DNA of 64,000 nt from Gammaproteobacteria bacterium (GTDB lineage Bacteria > Pseudomonadota > Gammaproteobacteria > Pseudomonadales > Azotimanducaceae), in contig JAUIAV010000001.1 in assembly GCA_030425195.1 (NCBI GenBank), positions 248,001 through 312,000 on the forward strand. Direction: 5' to 3'. Made by a program: the position numbers and the translations under genes. This document shows, in pieces, positions 9,764 through 18,167 of this stretch. Position 1 is the first letter of the stretch. Each line of letters begins with the position of its first letter. Under the pieces are notes generated by a model. It was given only the letters and a program-made list of their open reading frames with translations, was not told the DNA's origin and ran no database searches.

Positions 9764-10129
9764 ATGATCGGCTACATCACGCTCGGCACCCGCGATCCGG
9801 CGAAAGCTCAGGCTTTCTACGATGCTCTGCTCGCCGCCGTCGGAGCCTCACGGCTCATGGAAATCGACAACTTCGTGCTCTGGGGCAGATCCATGGACGA
9901 GCCCTGCCTCGCTTCCACCCTGCCCTATGACGGCGCCGAAGCGACCTATGGCAACGGCACCATGGTCGCCCTGCGCATGGCGAGCACCGATGAAGTGGAT
10001 GCGCTCTACGCCCGGGCGATGGAACTCGGCGCCACCGACGAAGGGCCGGCGGGGCCTCGCGGTGACGGTTTCTACGCCGGCTACTTCCGCGACCCGGACG
10101 GCAACAAGCTCTGCGCGTTCTTCGCCTGA
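9764..10129 (+). CDS. VOC-family (glyoxalase/bleomycin-resistance fold) protein
   Basis: 121 residues, a single VOC module of two beta-alpha-beta-beta-beta units. It opens with MIGYITLGTRDPAKAQAFYD and closes with YAGYFRDPDGNKLCAFF, the family's characteristic last strand carrying DPDGN. An AAAGGAAA Shine-Dalgarno lies 8 nt before the ATG. These small proteins act as metal-dependent lyases, dioxygenases or binding proteins; the substrate here cannot be deduced. Stand-alone gene. Confidence 0.85.
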   Translation: MIGYITLGTRDPAKAQAFYDALLAAVGASRLMEIDNFVLWGRSMDEPCLASTLPYDGAEATYGNGTMVALRMASTDEVDALYARAMELGATDEGPAGPRGDGFYAGYFRDPDGNKLCAFFA

Positions 10130-10217
10130 GAAACGACTGCGCCTTCCCGTTCGGGTGCTGGCGCGTTCGCATCGACGACAGTATCCTCGCCACCCTGAAA
10201 TACCGACCGGAGTCAGC

Positions 10218-10784
10218 ATGAACCCCTCGAGACAGATCATCCGCAACACCCTGTGTCTCCTGACCGTCGCCCTCATGATGACCGGCTGCGCCAGCAGCCC
10301 GCGGATCGTTGCCAACGCGGATCCGGGCACGGACTTCCTGCAGTTCCGCACCTTCGGTTTCATGCAGCCTCTCGGGACGGACAGCGCCAGCGGCAGAACG
10401 CTGACCAGCCAGCACCTGATTTCCGCGGTCACGACCGAGCTGGAGCGGCGGGGCCTGCGCCGTACGGACGACAACCCGGATCTGCTGGTGAACTTTTTCA
10501 TCTCCACCCGGGAGGTGCTGACCTCTTCTCCGAGCTCGGCCAGCTCCATGCACTGGCGGCGCGGCCGTTACGGCACCTGGAGCGGCTACAGCATGAGCAT
10601 GGGCACTCCCACGGTCACCCAGCAGACCCAGGGCACGCTCGCCGTGGATCTCGTGGATGCGCGGCAGCGCCAGCTGGTCTGGGAAGGTGCTGCGAGCCAG
10701 CGGGTCACCGACAGCAGCCGGCGGAATCTGGAGGAAACCCTGAACAGCGCGATACGCGATCTGTTCGTGGAACTGCCTTTCTGA
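10218..10784 (+). CDS. DUF4136 lipoprotein
   Basis: 188 residues from ATG 10218. Residues 1-23 are a lipoprotein signal with lipobox LMMTGC and acylated Cys24. The body fits DUF4136: a FRTFGF motif early, then LERRGLRRTDDNPDLLVNF, a Ser/Gly/Tyr-rich middle, and QGTLAVDLVDARQRQLVWEG followed by a C-terminal amphipathic helix. Family function unknown; an envelope stress-related or periplasmic role is usually assumed. Converges with the next gene, 14 nt apart. Confidence 0.88.
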   Translation: MNPSRQIIRNTLCLLTVALMMTGCASSPRIVANADPGTDFLQFRTFGFMQPLGTDSASGRTLTSQHLISAVTTELERRGLRRTDDNPDLLVNFFISTREVLTSSPSSASSMHWRRGRYGTWSGYSMSMGTPTVTQQTQGTLAVDLVDARQRQLVWEGAASQRVTDSSRRNLEETLNSAIRDLFVELPF

Positions 10785-10798
10785 GGGCCGGCCGAGGG

Positions 10799-11494
10799 CT
10801 AGATCGGCTTGAGCGCCAGCTGCGCGGCCTTTCTGATCCGTTTCTCGTCCTGAAAGTACTCGCTCGAGTCGAGGGGCTGAAACTGCTCCTTCACGCGCAT
10901 CATGAGCACTTCGAGGCCGCCGTAGTTGATGTAGATCGGCTGCTCGGTGGCATCGAAAACGGAGAATGTCAGCGTCGAAGCGGCGACGTTCGCCGTGTAT
11001 TTCAGACTGCCGCCTTTCTTCCGGATCTTCTGTGACGTGCCGTCCCATTCGGCCTTGTCGTTCTCAGCCGGCGCCTGCGTGACCTGCACCCGCACGGTGG
11101 CGAGCGCGTCGAAGTCGTGCCGGTACCAGAGCTCCCGCATCGAGTGACTGTGCACGGCCTGGACTTTCTCCATGTCGAGCTCGCCCGTCGCCGGATCTTC
11201 GAGACCGCCGACCTGCTCCACCATCGTCTGACGGATCTCCTTCAGCACCGAGCTCGGAATGACCGTGTGGCCCCGCTTCTCCAGATGCCGCGTGATCTCC
11301 TCCTCGATCATCTGCTTCGCCGCCTCCGGCATGCCGAGAGCGGTGCCGGCCTCGACCGGTGCCAGCGCGATGGTTTCAAACGATTTCCGGAACTCGCGCT
11401 TGTCGATCCTGTACGGATCGTACTTCTCGGCGGCGAGCGCAGCGGAAGATGCCCCCATGCAGATGGCCGTGATGAGCGTGATCAGCGTCTTCAT
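10799..11494 (-). CDS. Exported protein of unknown function
   Basis: 231 residues, cleavable signal peptide at 1-22 (ending AALAA). The mature part has a strand-helix pattern resembling lipoprotein-like ABC-accessory folds (AAKQMIEEEITRHLEKRGHTVIPS) but I do not recognise the family. Its ATG overlaps the stop of the upstream M48 peptidase gene by 4 nt, so the two are translationally coupled and presumably work together in the periplasm. Confidence 0.75.
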   Translation of the reverse strand: MKTLITLITAICMGASSAALAAEKYDPYRIDKREFRKSFETIALAPVEAGTALGMPEAAKQMIEEEITRHLEKRGHTVIPSSVLKEIRQTMVEQVGGLEDPATGELDMEKVQAVHSHSMRELWYRHDFDALATVRVQVTQAPAENDKAEWDGTSQKIRKKGGSLKYTANVAASTLTFSVFDATEQPIYINYGGLEVLMMRVKEQFQPLDSSEYFQDEKRIRKAAQLALKPI

Positions 11495-12702
11495 TGCAGC
11501 CCCTCCAGATAGCCCCGGACGATGCCGGCATCGGGCGCGCTGCCGGCCAGCTGAAGGTAGCGCTCGAAAGCGCTTCGCGCCTCCTCCACCCTTCCCTGGA
11601 TCCGATAAGCCATGCCGAGTTCGCGGTAGGCGTCTGCGTAGCGCGCATTCTTCTCCAGCGCCATGCCGTAAGCCGATACGGCCTCATCGAAATCGGGTCC
11701 GAGCGGGTGTTCCCGCCGGAAGGCCTCGCCCATGAGGAAGTAGCCCTCCGGATCGCCCGGGCGGGCGATCTGGTAGCGCGTCAGGCCTTCACGCGCCCGG
11801 TCGAACTGACCTTCCCGGAGATCGAGGCGCGCGGTGACGAGGTAGGCCGGGGCGATGGCGCGATAGTAGTCGATCGCCTCCGGAACCAGCCCCTCGACAT
11901 AGTCCTTTCTGCGTTTCTCGCGCTTGATCTCTTTCTCGAGGTTCCGGATGCGATCCTCGAGCCGCGGATGGCTGCTCCACATCTGCCGCGGATCACCGGC
12001 GCCGTAGACTTCGTTCTCAGCCAGCTTCTCGAAGGCCGGAATGGCTTCATCCCGCGCGAGGCCCGCCTTCGCCATGAGCATGAGCCCTTCCTCGTCGGCA
12101 ACGTATTCGTTCTTCTGCGAATAGCCGCTGGTCGACAGGTTGTACCAGAGGTCCCCAGCGAAATCGCCCACACCCGGATCGAACGAACCCGTCTGGGTCG
12201 CGACTGCGGCGCTGGCCAGAAGTCCCAGGCCCTTGCCGAACAGGCCCTGCCGACCTTCGGAAAGCATCTCACGATAGGTATGACGCTGGAGGAAGTGTGA
12301 GATCTCGTGAGAGACGATCGCCGCCAGCTGGGCTTCATTGTCCATGCGCACCATGAGCCCGGTGTGGATACCGATGGTGCCGTACGGATAGGCCCAGGCA
12401 TTGAGCGTCGGTTCCTCCACGACGACGAACCTGAGCTCCACACCCAGATGATCGAGAAAGTCGCCGAGCATCCGGTCGGCAAGCGCATTCAGATAGCGCT
12501 CGAGGTCCGGGTGCGACACCAGCGTGCCGATGCGCACCAGCCGCTCCTCGTGGCTGCGCGCGCGCTCCCAGAGCTCCGCCTCATCGTCTTTCTCCGGAAG
12601 CTTGTCGATCTTGTCCATGGTCCGGACGGCGCTGTGCACGGGTGCAGCGACGAGCAGCGCGAGAACGACGAGCAAACCGGAGAAGACTCTTGCGAGATTC
12701 AT
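11491..12702 (-). CDS. Exported M48-family zinc metalloprotease with TPR tail
   Basis: 403 residues from ATG 12702, preferred over an in-frame start 66 nt further up because GGAGGGG lies 7 nt before it and a signal peptide (MNLARVFSGLL to VHSA) then begins the protein. The peptidase domain has HEISH (His132, Glu133, His136) and the third zinc ligand Glu199 in EYVADEEG, as in BepA/YfgC-type periplasmic M48 enzymes. Residues about 285-400 form TPR repeats, again as in BepA, which assists outer-membrane protein assembly and LptD quality control. The role here is inferred from the family. Overlaps the next gene in ATGA. Confidence 0.9.
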   Translation of the reverse strand: MNLARVFSGLLVVLALLVAAPVHSAVRTMDKIDKLPEKDDEAELWERARSHEERLVRIGTLVSHPDLERYLNALADRMLGDFLDHLGVELRFVVVEEPTLNAWAYPYGTIGIHTGLMVRMDNEAQLAAIVSHEISHFLQRHTYREMLSEGRQGLFGKGLGLLASAAVATQTGSFDPGVGDFAGDLWYNLSTSGYSQKNEYVADEEGLMLMAKAGLARDEAIPAFEKLAENEVYGAGDPRQMWSSHPRLEDRIRNLEKEIKREKRRKDYVEGLVPEAIDYYRAIAPAYLVTARLDLREGQFDRAREGLTRYQIARPGDPEGYFLMGEAFRREHPLGPDFDEAVSAYGMALEKNARYADAYRELGMAYRIQGRVEEARSAFERYLQLAGSAPDAGIVRGYLEGLQ

Positions 12703-12736
12703 GGGAACCCCTCCACCATGAAGCCCGCTTACTATA

Positions 12737-13615
12737 CTACTTCCGGACGTATCCCGCGCCCGCGCCACGGGGCCTGCCGGAACTCTGGTACGCGATCGTC
12801 AGCGGCTCACCGATCAGCTGGCTCGCAAGCTCGGAGACGATCCGATCTGCCGCCGCCGCTTCCACTGCGATGATCGACTCGACCTCCAGGTCGAACGAGA
12901 TCGACAGCAGATAGCGTCCTTCGGACAGATCGATCAGATGGGCCAGTATGTGGGCCCTCTCCCCATCGAGCCGCAGGCTGCCCGACAGGGCCAGCCGTTG
13001 CCGCTCATCTTCCGGATCCACGGGCGCGGACTCCGGCTGGAGATCGATGCCCTCGAGATTGATCAGCCGGTGTCGCAGCTCGTTCCTCAGTCCATCGGCC
13101 AGAGCCGCGGCATCTTCGGATGTCGACTGGAAAGACAGATTGCTGACCAGCACCCGGGAAGACCGCTCTGCATCGGCGGCAATCCGTTGCTCCGTGCCAT
13201 CGTCGGCCAGAAACTGAAGGATCAGCAGCGCGGACAAGACGATCGACGAAAGCAGCAGGAGCAGATTGACGACCGTTCCGAGCTGCTGATCCGTCCGGGT
13301 TTCGGCCGGCGCCTCGTCGTCGAGCACGATGCCATCGGCGGTCACCTGGAAAGCCCATGCCAGAATCAGGACGACGGGAAAACCCATTACGCCGATTACG
13401 ATAATCAGGCTCAGCGTCCAGTCCGGAAGGCCGATCATCGGAAAGATCACGTCACCGATCTGCAGGTTCAGCCACAGAACCAGAACGTATGAGATCGCCG
13501 TGCGACAGACCTTCCGCTTCCGCAGCTCTTTGCACAGGCTCCAGAACCCGGGGCGTACCCGCGGCAGCTCTGTCCTGGCGGGCGGCACCTCGGTCAACTT
13601 GGGGTGTGAGCTCAC
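12737..13615 (-). CDS. Three-TM membrane protein with periplasmic FlgO/TolB-N-like domain
   Basis: 292 residues with a GTG start; GAGGAGAGAGGAA directly precedes it. The N-terminal ELRKRKVCRTAISYVLVLW followed by TM helices at about 40-58, 66-89 and 114-135 is the membrane module often found in gammaproteobacterial TPR/cyclase regulators. The rest (about 150-285) has the VLVSNLSFQSTSEDAAALADGL pattern of the periplasmic domain that estimates protein abundance or binds unknown ligands in such proteins. It lacks the TPR tail common in the family. Possibly a sensor for the adjacent envelope protease genes (inference). Confidence 0.75.
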   Translation of the reverse strand: MSSHPKLTEVPPARTELPRVRPGFWSLCKELRKRKVCRTAISYVLVLWLNLQIGDVIFPMIGLPDWTLSLIIVIGVMGFPVVLILAWAFQVTADGIVLDDEAPAETRTDQQLGTVVNLLLLLSSIVLSALLILQFLADDGTEQRIAADAERSSRVLVSNLSFQSTSEDAAALADGLRNELRHRLINLEGIDLQPESAPVDPEDERQRLALSGSLRLDGERAHILAHLIDLSEGRYLLSISFDLEVESIIAVEAAAADRIVSELASQLIGEPLTIAYQSSGRPRGAGAGYVRK

Positions 13616-13768
13616 TTCCTCTCTCCTCAGTCCTCTCTGAGTAACAGGTACTGCGGATTCCGGTCGTGACGTCTCACCAGCAGGCCGCTTTCCGTCAGTG
13701 TTTCCGTGAAGTGAGACATCCGGTGTTTCCGCGACAGTAAGAAGGAGAGAAGAGGAAAGGCAGGAGTC

Positions 13769-14089
13769 ATGTCCGACGATCTACACCGTGTACTGGTCAG
13801 ACGCGCGATTGCCGTCGGGTTGCTGATCTGGCTGCTTGGTCTGACGCTGCTGCATCTCGAAGGACATGGCGTGCCGCGGGTGGCGGCCATGTCTCTGGTG
13901 GTTCTGGGCATCGGCGGGCTGCCGCTGGTACTTGCCTGGCCCTGGATCAGAAAGCGGCGGCGCAGTTCCGGGGAGCGGTCATCAGATCAGATCCCCAGCG
14001 CCGAACATCGCTATCGGGTACTGGTGACCGCGGAGGTCGCGTTGCTGTCGGCCGTGCTCATGGTCCTCCTGATGTGGCGGCCGGCATGA
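13769..14089 (+). CDS. Small two/three-TM membrane protein upstream of ECF sigma factor
   Basis: 106 residues, TM helices at about 13-30, 38-60 and 88-104, with an Arg-rich cytoplasmic loop (RKRRRSSGERSS). A good Shine-Dalgarno (GGCAGGAG) precedes the ATG. Its stop overlaps the sigma-factor ATG in ATGA, so it is the first cistron of the sigma operon. Not recognised as a known family. The position suggests a membrane partner of the sigma factor, but this is inference. Confidence 0.65.
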   Translation: MSDDLHRVLVRRAIAVGLLIWLLGLTLLHLEGHGVPRVAAMSLVVLGIGGLPLVLAWPWIRKRRRSSGERSSDQIPSAEHRYRVLVTAEVALLSAVLMVLLMWRPA

Positions 14090-14841
14090 GGAAGCCGCCC
14101 GACAGAGAAGACCAGGAGCGTCTGATCGATCGTTCAGACAACGTCATCAGACTTGTCAACGACGCAGGTCAGAGTAGGCTGGTAGTTCTCATCCAGGGGG
14201 ATGATGCGCCGGTGAGCCCAGAACAGCGCGAACTCGAAGAAGCAGACATTGCCACCGATCTCGTCCGACGGGTCAGGGCTGGCGATGCGGGGGCGGAGAC
14301 CGCACTGGTTCAGCGCTACGGAGACCGACTGCGCCACGTCCTTCAGCGCCAGATGACACAATATCCCCACGACGTGGACGACATCGTTCAGGAAGCGCTG
14401 ACCACGGCCATCCTCCGGCTCCGCGACGAAGGGATCGACGATCCCGCACGGCTCGGCGGATTCATCTATGGCGTGGCCCGCAATCTGCGGCTCGCGCGCT
14501 TTCGCGAGCACAGCCGGCACGACGGCGACGTGGATCCTGAGGTCATTGCCCGGATCGCGGACGATCAGGTGTCGCCGGACGGGATCGCAGCAGATGGAGA
14601 GACATCACGGGTCGTCCGGCAGCTGCTCGCAGAGCTCGGCACGAACCGCGGTCGCGAGCGCGATCGCGAGGTGCTGCTGCGGCTATACCTGGATCAGCAG
14701 AGCCGCGAAGAGGTGTGTGAAGCACTCGACATCGAACCGGACCACCTGCGCCGGGTGGTTCATCGTGCAAAACAGAGATTGAAAGCGCTCCTGATCGAGT
14801 CGATCGACCGCGGTGCGCTCGGGCAGCTGTCTGATGAATGA
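14086..14841 (+). CDS. ECF-type sigma-70 family RNA polymerase sigma factor
   Basis: 251 residues from ATG 14086, chosen for the 4-nt overlap with the preceding cistron; a GTG 12 nt upstream is an alternative. Region 2 covers about 60-130 (VRRVRAGDAGAETALVQRYGDRL, then DVDDIVQEALTTAI, the polymerase-binding helix). Region 4 at about 180-240 (RDREVLLRLYLDQQSREEVCEALDIEPDHLRRVVHRAK) recognises the -35 element. A hydrophilic extension of about 50 residues precedes region 2. It should drive a regulon including the following anti-sigma-like and subtilase genes. Confidence 0.88.
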   Translation: MRKPPDREDQERLIDRSDNVIRLVNDAGQSRLVVLIQGDDAPVSPEQRELEEADIATDLVRRVRAGDAGAETALVQRYGDRLRHVLQRQMTQYPHDVDDIVQEALTTAILRLRDEGIDDPARLGGFIYGVARNLRLARFREHSRHDGDVDPEVIARIADDQVSPDGIAADGETSRVVRQLLAELGTNRGRERDREVLLRLYLDQQSREEVCEALDIEPDHLRRVVHRAKQRLKALLIESIDRGALGQLSDE

Positions 14842-14871
14842 TTTGAGACCCGCAGTGTCGGGAGGTGTGCA

Positions 14872-15534
14872 ATGACCAGTCCCAGTTCACAGGACATCCG
14901 GGCGTCGCTGACTGAGCTCGGCGACGAGGAAGCCATCGACATCATGGAGGGACGCGTGCTGCCCTCTGAGGAAGCGGTGGATCAGGCCGCGCAGCAGTTC
15001 GCACGGAGGCTGCTGGCAGAACCCGATTCAACGCCTGCGGAACAGGTCGAGCGAGCAACGGTCGTGCAGCTCATCAACCGGCAGCCATGGATGCGGATGG
15101 CGGCCGCTCTGATGCTCGGGGTGCTCATCAGCTCAATGCTGACCACCCGCACGCAGTTCCCGGATGCGGGTTCCAGTATGGCTTCCGCAAACGTGGTCTA
15201 TCTGGAGGTGGTGCGGAGCGCGTCGACCGAAGTCCCTGAAGTGGCTCGCGACGGCGAGCCCTGGGTGACTCTGTTCGCCTATCCCGATTTTCCCGAGGCG
15301 GAACTGTATCGGGTCTATGTGGAGCGCGCCCAGGGGTCGGAGCAGCAGCCGGCATCCTGGCTGGCCGTTCTCGAGCAGCGGATACCGGCCGGTACCCGTG
15401 AGTCGCTGGTGGTGAATCTGAGATCGGAAGATCTGGAAGCGGGCACCTACCGGCTCCGTATCGAAGCCGAGTCGGAAGGCGTCTGGCTCGGTTCGACGAA
15501 CCTTCCATTCCGGATCCCGGATGCCGGAGGTTAG
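14872..15534 (+). CDS. Anti-sigma-like single-TM protein
   Basis: 220 residues. The cytoplasmic N-terminus (about 1-70) is acidic and helical, one TM helix spans about 74-91, and the periplasmic part (about 100-218) is beta-rich with Ig-like strands (AGTYRLRIEAESEGVWLGS). This topology, 30 nt downstream of an ECF sigma gene with GGGAGGTG before its ATG, is that of a transmembrane anti-sigma factor. No zinc-type HxxxCxxC motif is present, so the class cannot be named. Regulated proteolysis by the downstream subtilase is possible but speculative. Confidence 0.7.
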   Translation: MTSPSSQDIRASLTELGDEEAIDIMEGRVLPSEEAVDQAAQQFARRLLAEPDSTPAEQVERATVVQLINRQPWMRMAAALMLGVLISSMLTTRTQFPDAGSSMASANVVYLEVVRSASTEVPEVARDGEPWVTLFAYPDFPEAELYRVYVERAQGSEQQPASWLAVLEQRIPAGTRESLVVNLRSEDLEAGTYRLRIEAESEGVWLGSTNLPFRIPDAGG

Positions 15535-15609
15535 TGGAGACACAGGAACCCGCTGAGACAGCAGAAGTTCCACCATCCAGCTGGGTATTCCGATATGAGG
15601 AGCGTACCT

Positions 15610-17694
15610 ATGCGAATCGAAGCGAAACGACCCAAAGCGAATCCCGTCGGCGTGCTGATGGCCGGGCTGCTGACCCTGCTGTCCGATCCTGCCGCGGCCG
15701 CAGAGGATTGCCGCAGTCTGATCGACCACCAGTACGTGGTCATGGAAATCAGCAGGTTCGACGCCGGCTTGAGACGGGAACTCACCCGCCGTTCGGCGAT
15801 GGTGCTGGATCGGCGCGGAGCACGTGATTTTATCGTCGCCATCCCCAGAGGTCAGGATCCCGTCGACTTCACGACTGATGTCGCATCCGCGCTCGGGATG
15901 GAAGCCTCTTCGCCGCCCGTCATGCTCGTCCAGCCCGATGCCCGCCTCGGTATGCCCGAGAAGGTCGTGCCCGCCATTCTGCGCGCGGTTCCGGATGAAC
16001 GGATTCAGGTGCTGATCGGATTCTATGACAACGTGACAGCGTCGGCGGCCGGATGCGTGGCGGAAAAGCTGGATTCGAGCGCTGAGGTTCATGCGCCGCG
16101 GGTCTGGCGCGCCGTGACGACCCGTGGGCTCATCGACCGTCTGCATCCCGACGAGCTGTCGATCATCCGGCGGATCGAGCAGGGTCCGGCGACGCACAGG
16201 CTGCTGAACGACCTGGGGCGGCAGGCGGCAAACACGGACGACGCACTCCAGTTGTGCGAACCGCCCCACTGTGCCACGCGCGCCTTCGAGGTGTCCGGCG
16301 AGGGCGTGAACATCGCCATCGCCGATGCGGGCATCAACGGGAATCACAAGGATCTTAAAAACAGGATGCTGATCACCCGTGCCGTGAGCGGCAATCGGAT
16401 CCACGGCACTCACGTCGCTTCGGTGGCCACCGGGGACGGTTCTGCGGACGGCAGTCTGCACGGCCACGCACCAGGCGCCGGCATCGGCGACTACCCCACC
16501 ATGGGCACGGACATCACCCTCTTCGACCAGGCGCTCAGTCAGGACGGCATGGATGTGGTCAATCATTCCTACGAGCTCGAAAACGAGGACGGTAAAAATG
16601 CCTACCGCCTGGAACATCGGACCATCGACGAGTACGTCAGGAGCAGCAGCTATCTCAACTTCGAGGTTCCTGCCGCACCGCACGTCTACTCGGCCGGGTT
16701 CTGCCCGCCGTCGCGTTCCAGCTCCGGCATGTGCCTGAGCACAGATAGATGGACGCCGACCAACGCCGCAAAAAACCCGTTGCTGATCGCACCCGCCGAC
16801 ACCATCGGCTGCACGGATCCGCCCAGACAGTGCGCCCGGCTCGGCTCCGGCCTGGGCCCGACCATCGACGGCCGGATCAAGCCGGACCTGATAGCGCCCG
16901 GATGCAACGACAGCAAGACCCTGAACCAGGGCATCCGGGCGGCACGGGGAGACACCACCGACGGGTACACGAAAGTCTGCAGCGCATCCACGGCGGCACC
17001 CGTGGTCACGGGTGTGATCGCTGTGATGATGGAGCAGGCGGAGCGGAACTCTGTGCAGATCACCCTGCCGAGCACCTACAAGGCGATCCTGATCCAGACC
17101 GCAGTGGATCAGACGGGACCGTCACAGACCGGCCGATCCAAACTCGGATTCCACCCCGGCCCGGATGGCGCGACCGGCTGGGGTCTCGTGGATGCGGACC
17201 GGGCGGTTACCCTTGCCGGAAACGGGGCGAGATGGCTCGAGGCCGGAATCGAGAATCAGGAAAGCGAAGTGTTTGAACGCTGTTTCTATCCAGAGACGGG
17301 TGAGCATCTGGCGGTGACCCTGGCCTGGGACGACCCGCCCGGCACGGCATACGAGGACATGGCCTGCGCCGCAATTCCGGTGCTGAAAAACGATCTCGAC
17401 CTCAAGTTGCTGGGTCCGGGCGATGTCGAGACCTTCCCCTGGACCCTGCGTGCCGATTCAGCCAGTCCGTACGGATACTCAGCCTTTCAGGATCAGCCGG
17501 ACCGGTTGAACAACGTCGAGAAGGCGGAGGCCGTTACAGCCGTCGGCGGGGAATGGCGGCTTCGTGTGAACGCCTCGCTGCTGCCGGAACCGCAGCGATT
17601 CAGTCTCGCCGCATCCCATGACCTCGAAACATGTCCGCCGAAGCAGAACGAACGGCCACGAAGGCCGACCGTTCTGCCGCCGGACCGTCAGTAG
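15610..17694 (+). CDS. Exported S8 (subtilisin-like) serine peptidase
   Basis: 694 residues from ATG 15610, favoured over ATG 15595 because GAGGAG lies 7 nt before it. Signal peptide at 1-31 (ending DPAAAA). An N-terminal segment of about 190 residues precedes the peptidase domain. Triad: Asp239 (IAIADAGINGNH), His265 (HGTHVAS) and Ser460 (SASTAAPVV in place of GTSMAAP). The block where the oxyanion Asn is expected reads VYSAGFC, with Phe for Asn. A C-terminal P-domain-like beta region follows (LAVTLAWDDPPG to WRLRVNASLLP). Exported by Sec to the periplasm or beyond. Last gene of the sigma operon and overlaps the converging lipoprotein gene by 7 nt. Confidence 0.9.
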   Translation: MRIEAKRPKANPVGVLMAGLLTLLSDPAAAAEDCRSLIDHQYVVMEISRFDAGLRRELTRRSAMVLDRRGARDFIVAIPRGQDPVDFTTDVASALGMEASSPPVMLVQPDARLGMPEKVVPAILRAVPDERIQVLIGFYDNVTASAAGCVAEKLDSSAEVHAPRVWRAVTTRGLIDRLHPDELSIIRRIEQGPATHRLLNDLGRQAANTDDALQLCEPPHCATRAFEVSGEGVNIAIADAGINGNHKDLKNRMLITRAVSGNRIHGTHVASVATGDGSADGSLHGHAPGAGIGDYPTMGTDITLFDQALSQDGMDVVNHSYELENEDGKNAYRLEHRTIDEYVRSSSYLNFEVPAAPHVYSAGFCPPSRSSSGMCLSTDRWTPTNAAKNPLLIAPADTIGCTDPPRQCARLGSGLGPTIDGRIKPDLIAPGCNDSKTLNQGIRAARGDTTDGYTKVCSASTAAPVVTGVIAVMMEQAERNSVQITLPSTYKAILIQTAVDQTGPSQTGRSKLGFHPGPDGATGWGLVDADRAVTLAGNGARWLEAGIENQESEVFERCFYPETGEHLAVTLAWDDPPGTAYEDMACAAIPVLKNDLDLKLLGPGDVETFPWTLRADSASPYGYSAFQDQPDRLNNVEKAEAVTAVGGEWRLRVNASLLPEPQRFSLAASHDLETCPPKQNERPRRPTVLPPDRQ

Positions 17695-18155
17695 GCCTTC
17701 CAGCCGCCTTTGTGGGACATCCCGCAGTTGACACCCTCTCTGATCTCCGCCTTGACCGCATCATCGATCAGCGTCTGACAGGGTACCGATTCGTCATCCT
17801 GAGCGAAGAGGAAGATCTCGATGCCTTTTTCCTCCAGGATGTCGTCCGCCCGCTCGATCAGGAGGCACTCCCAGTGCGCGGTATCCGAATCCGGAAGCCG
17901 CACCCGCGCCCAGACGCGGTTGGCTCTGTCCTCGATGCCGAGGAGCTCGAAACCGATTACATCGGGTGTTTTGAGATCGATCGCCCTGCCATCACTGCTG
18001 CTGGTCAGGAGGCGATTGCCCGGTACCAGGTGTGTACCCGACGTGGTGTCACAATAGGGCGGATTGGAGATGGTCCAGTTCCGTTCGAAAACGCCCTTAC
18101 AGCCTGCGATCAGCGTGATTGTGAAAAGCACAATGAGGATTCTGATGATCCGCAT
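17688..18155 (-). CDS. Small lipoprotein of unknown function
   Basis: 155 residues. Signal peptide with lipobox TLIAGC, acylated Cys19. The mature part has five further Cys (YCDTTS, WECLL, VPCQTL and NCGMS among them), suggesting disulfides, and a strand-rich centre (RVWARVRLPDSDTAHWE). Family not recognised. It follows the TPR-CHAT gene by 12 nt on the same strand, so it is likely co-expressed with it. Confidence 0.7.
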   Translation of the reverse strand: MRIIRILIVLFTITLIAGCKGVFERNWTISNPPYCDTTSGTHLVPGNRLLTSSSDGRAIDLKTPDVIGFELLGIEDRANRVWARVRLPDSDTAHWECLLIERADDILEEKGIEIFLFAQDDESVPCQTLIDDAVKAEIREGVNCGMSHKGGWKAY

Positions 18156-18167
18156 GGTTTTGCTCCT

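Noticed and set aside
13627-13719. 30-residue ORF just upstream of the three-TM protein on the minus strand
   Set aside because: Only a weak ribosome-binding site and no recognisable feature; could be a leader peptide but cannot be supported.
15133-16683. 516-residue minus-strand reading frame
   Set aside because: Opposite the anti-sigma and subtilase genes; no recognisable domain and overlaps two well-supported genes.
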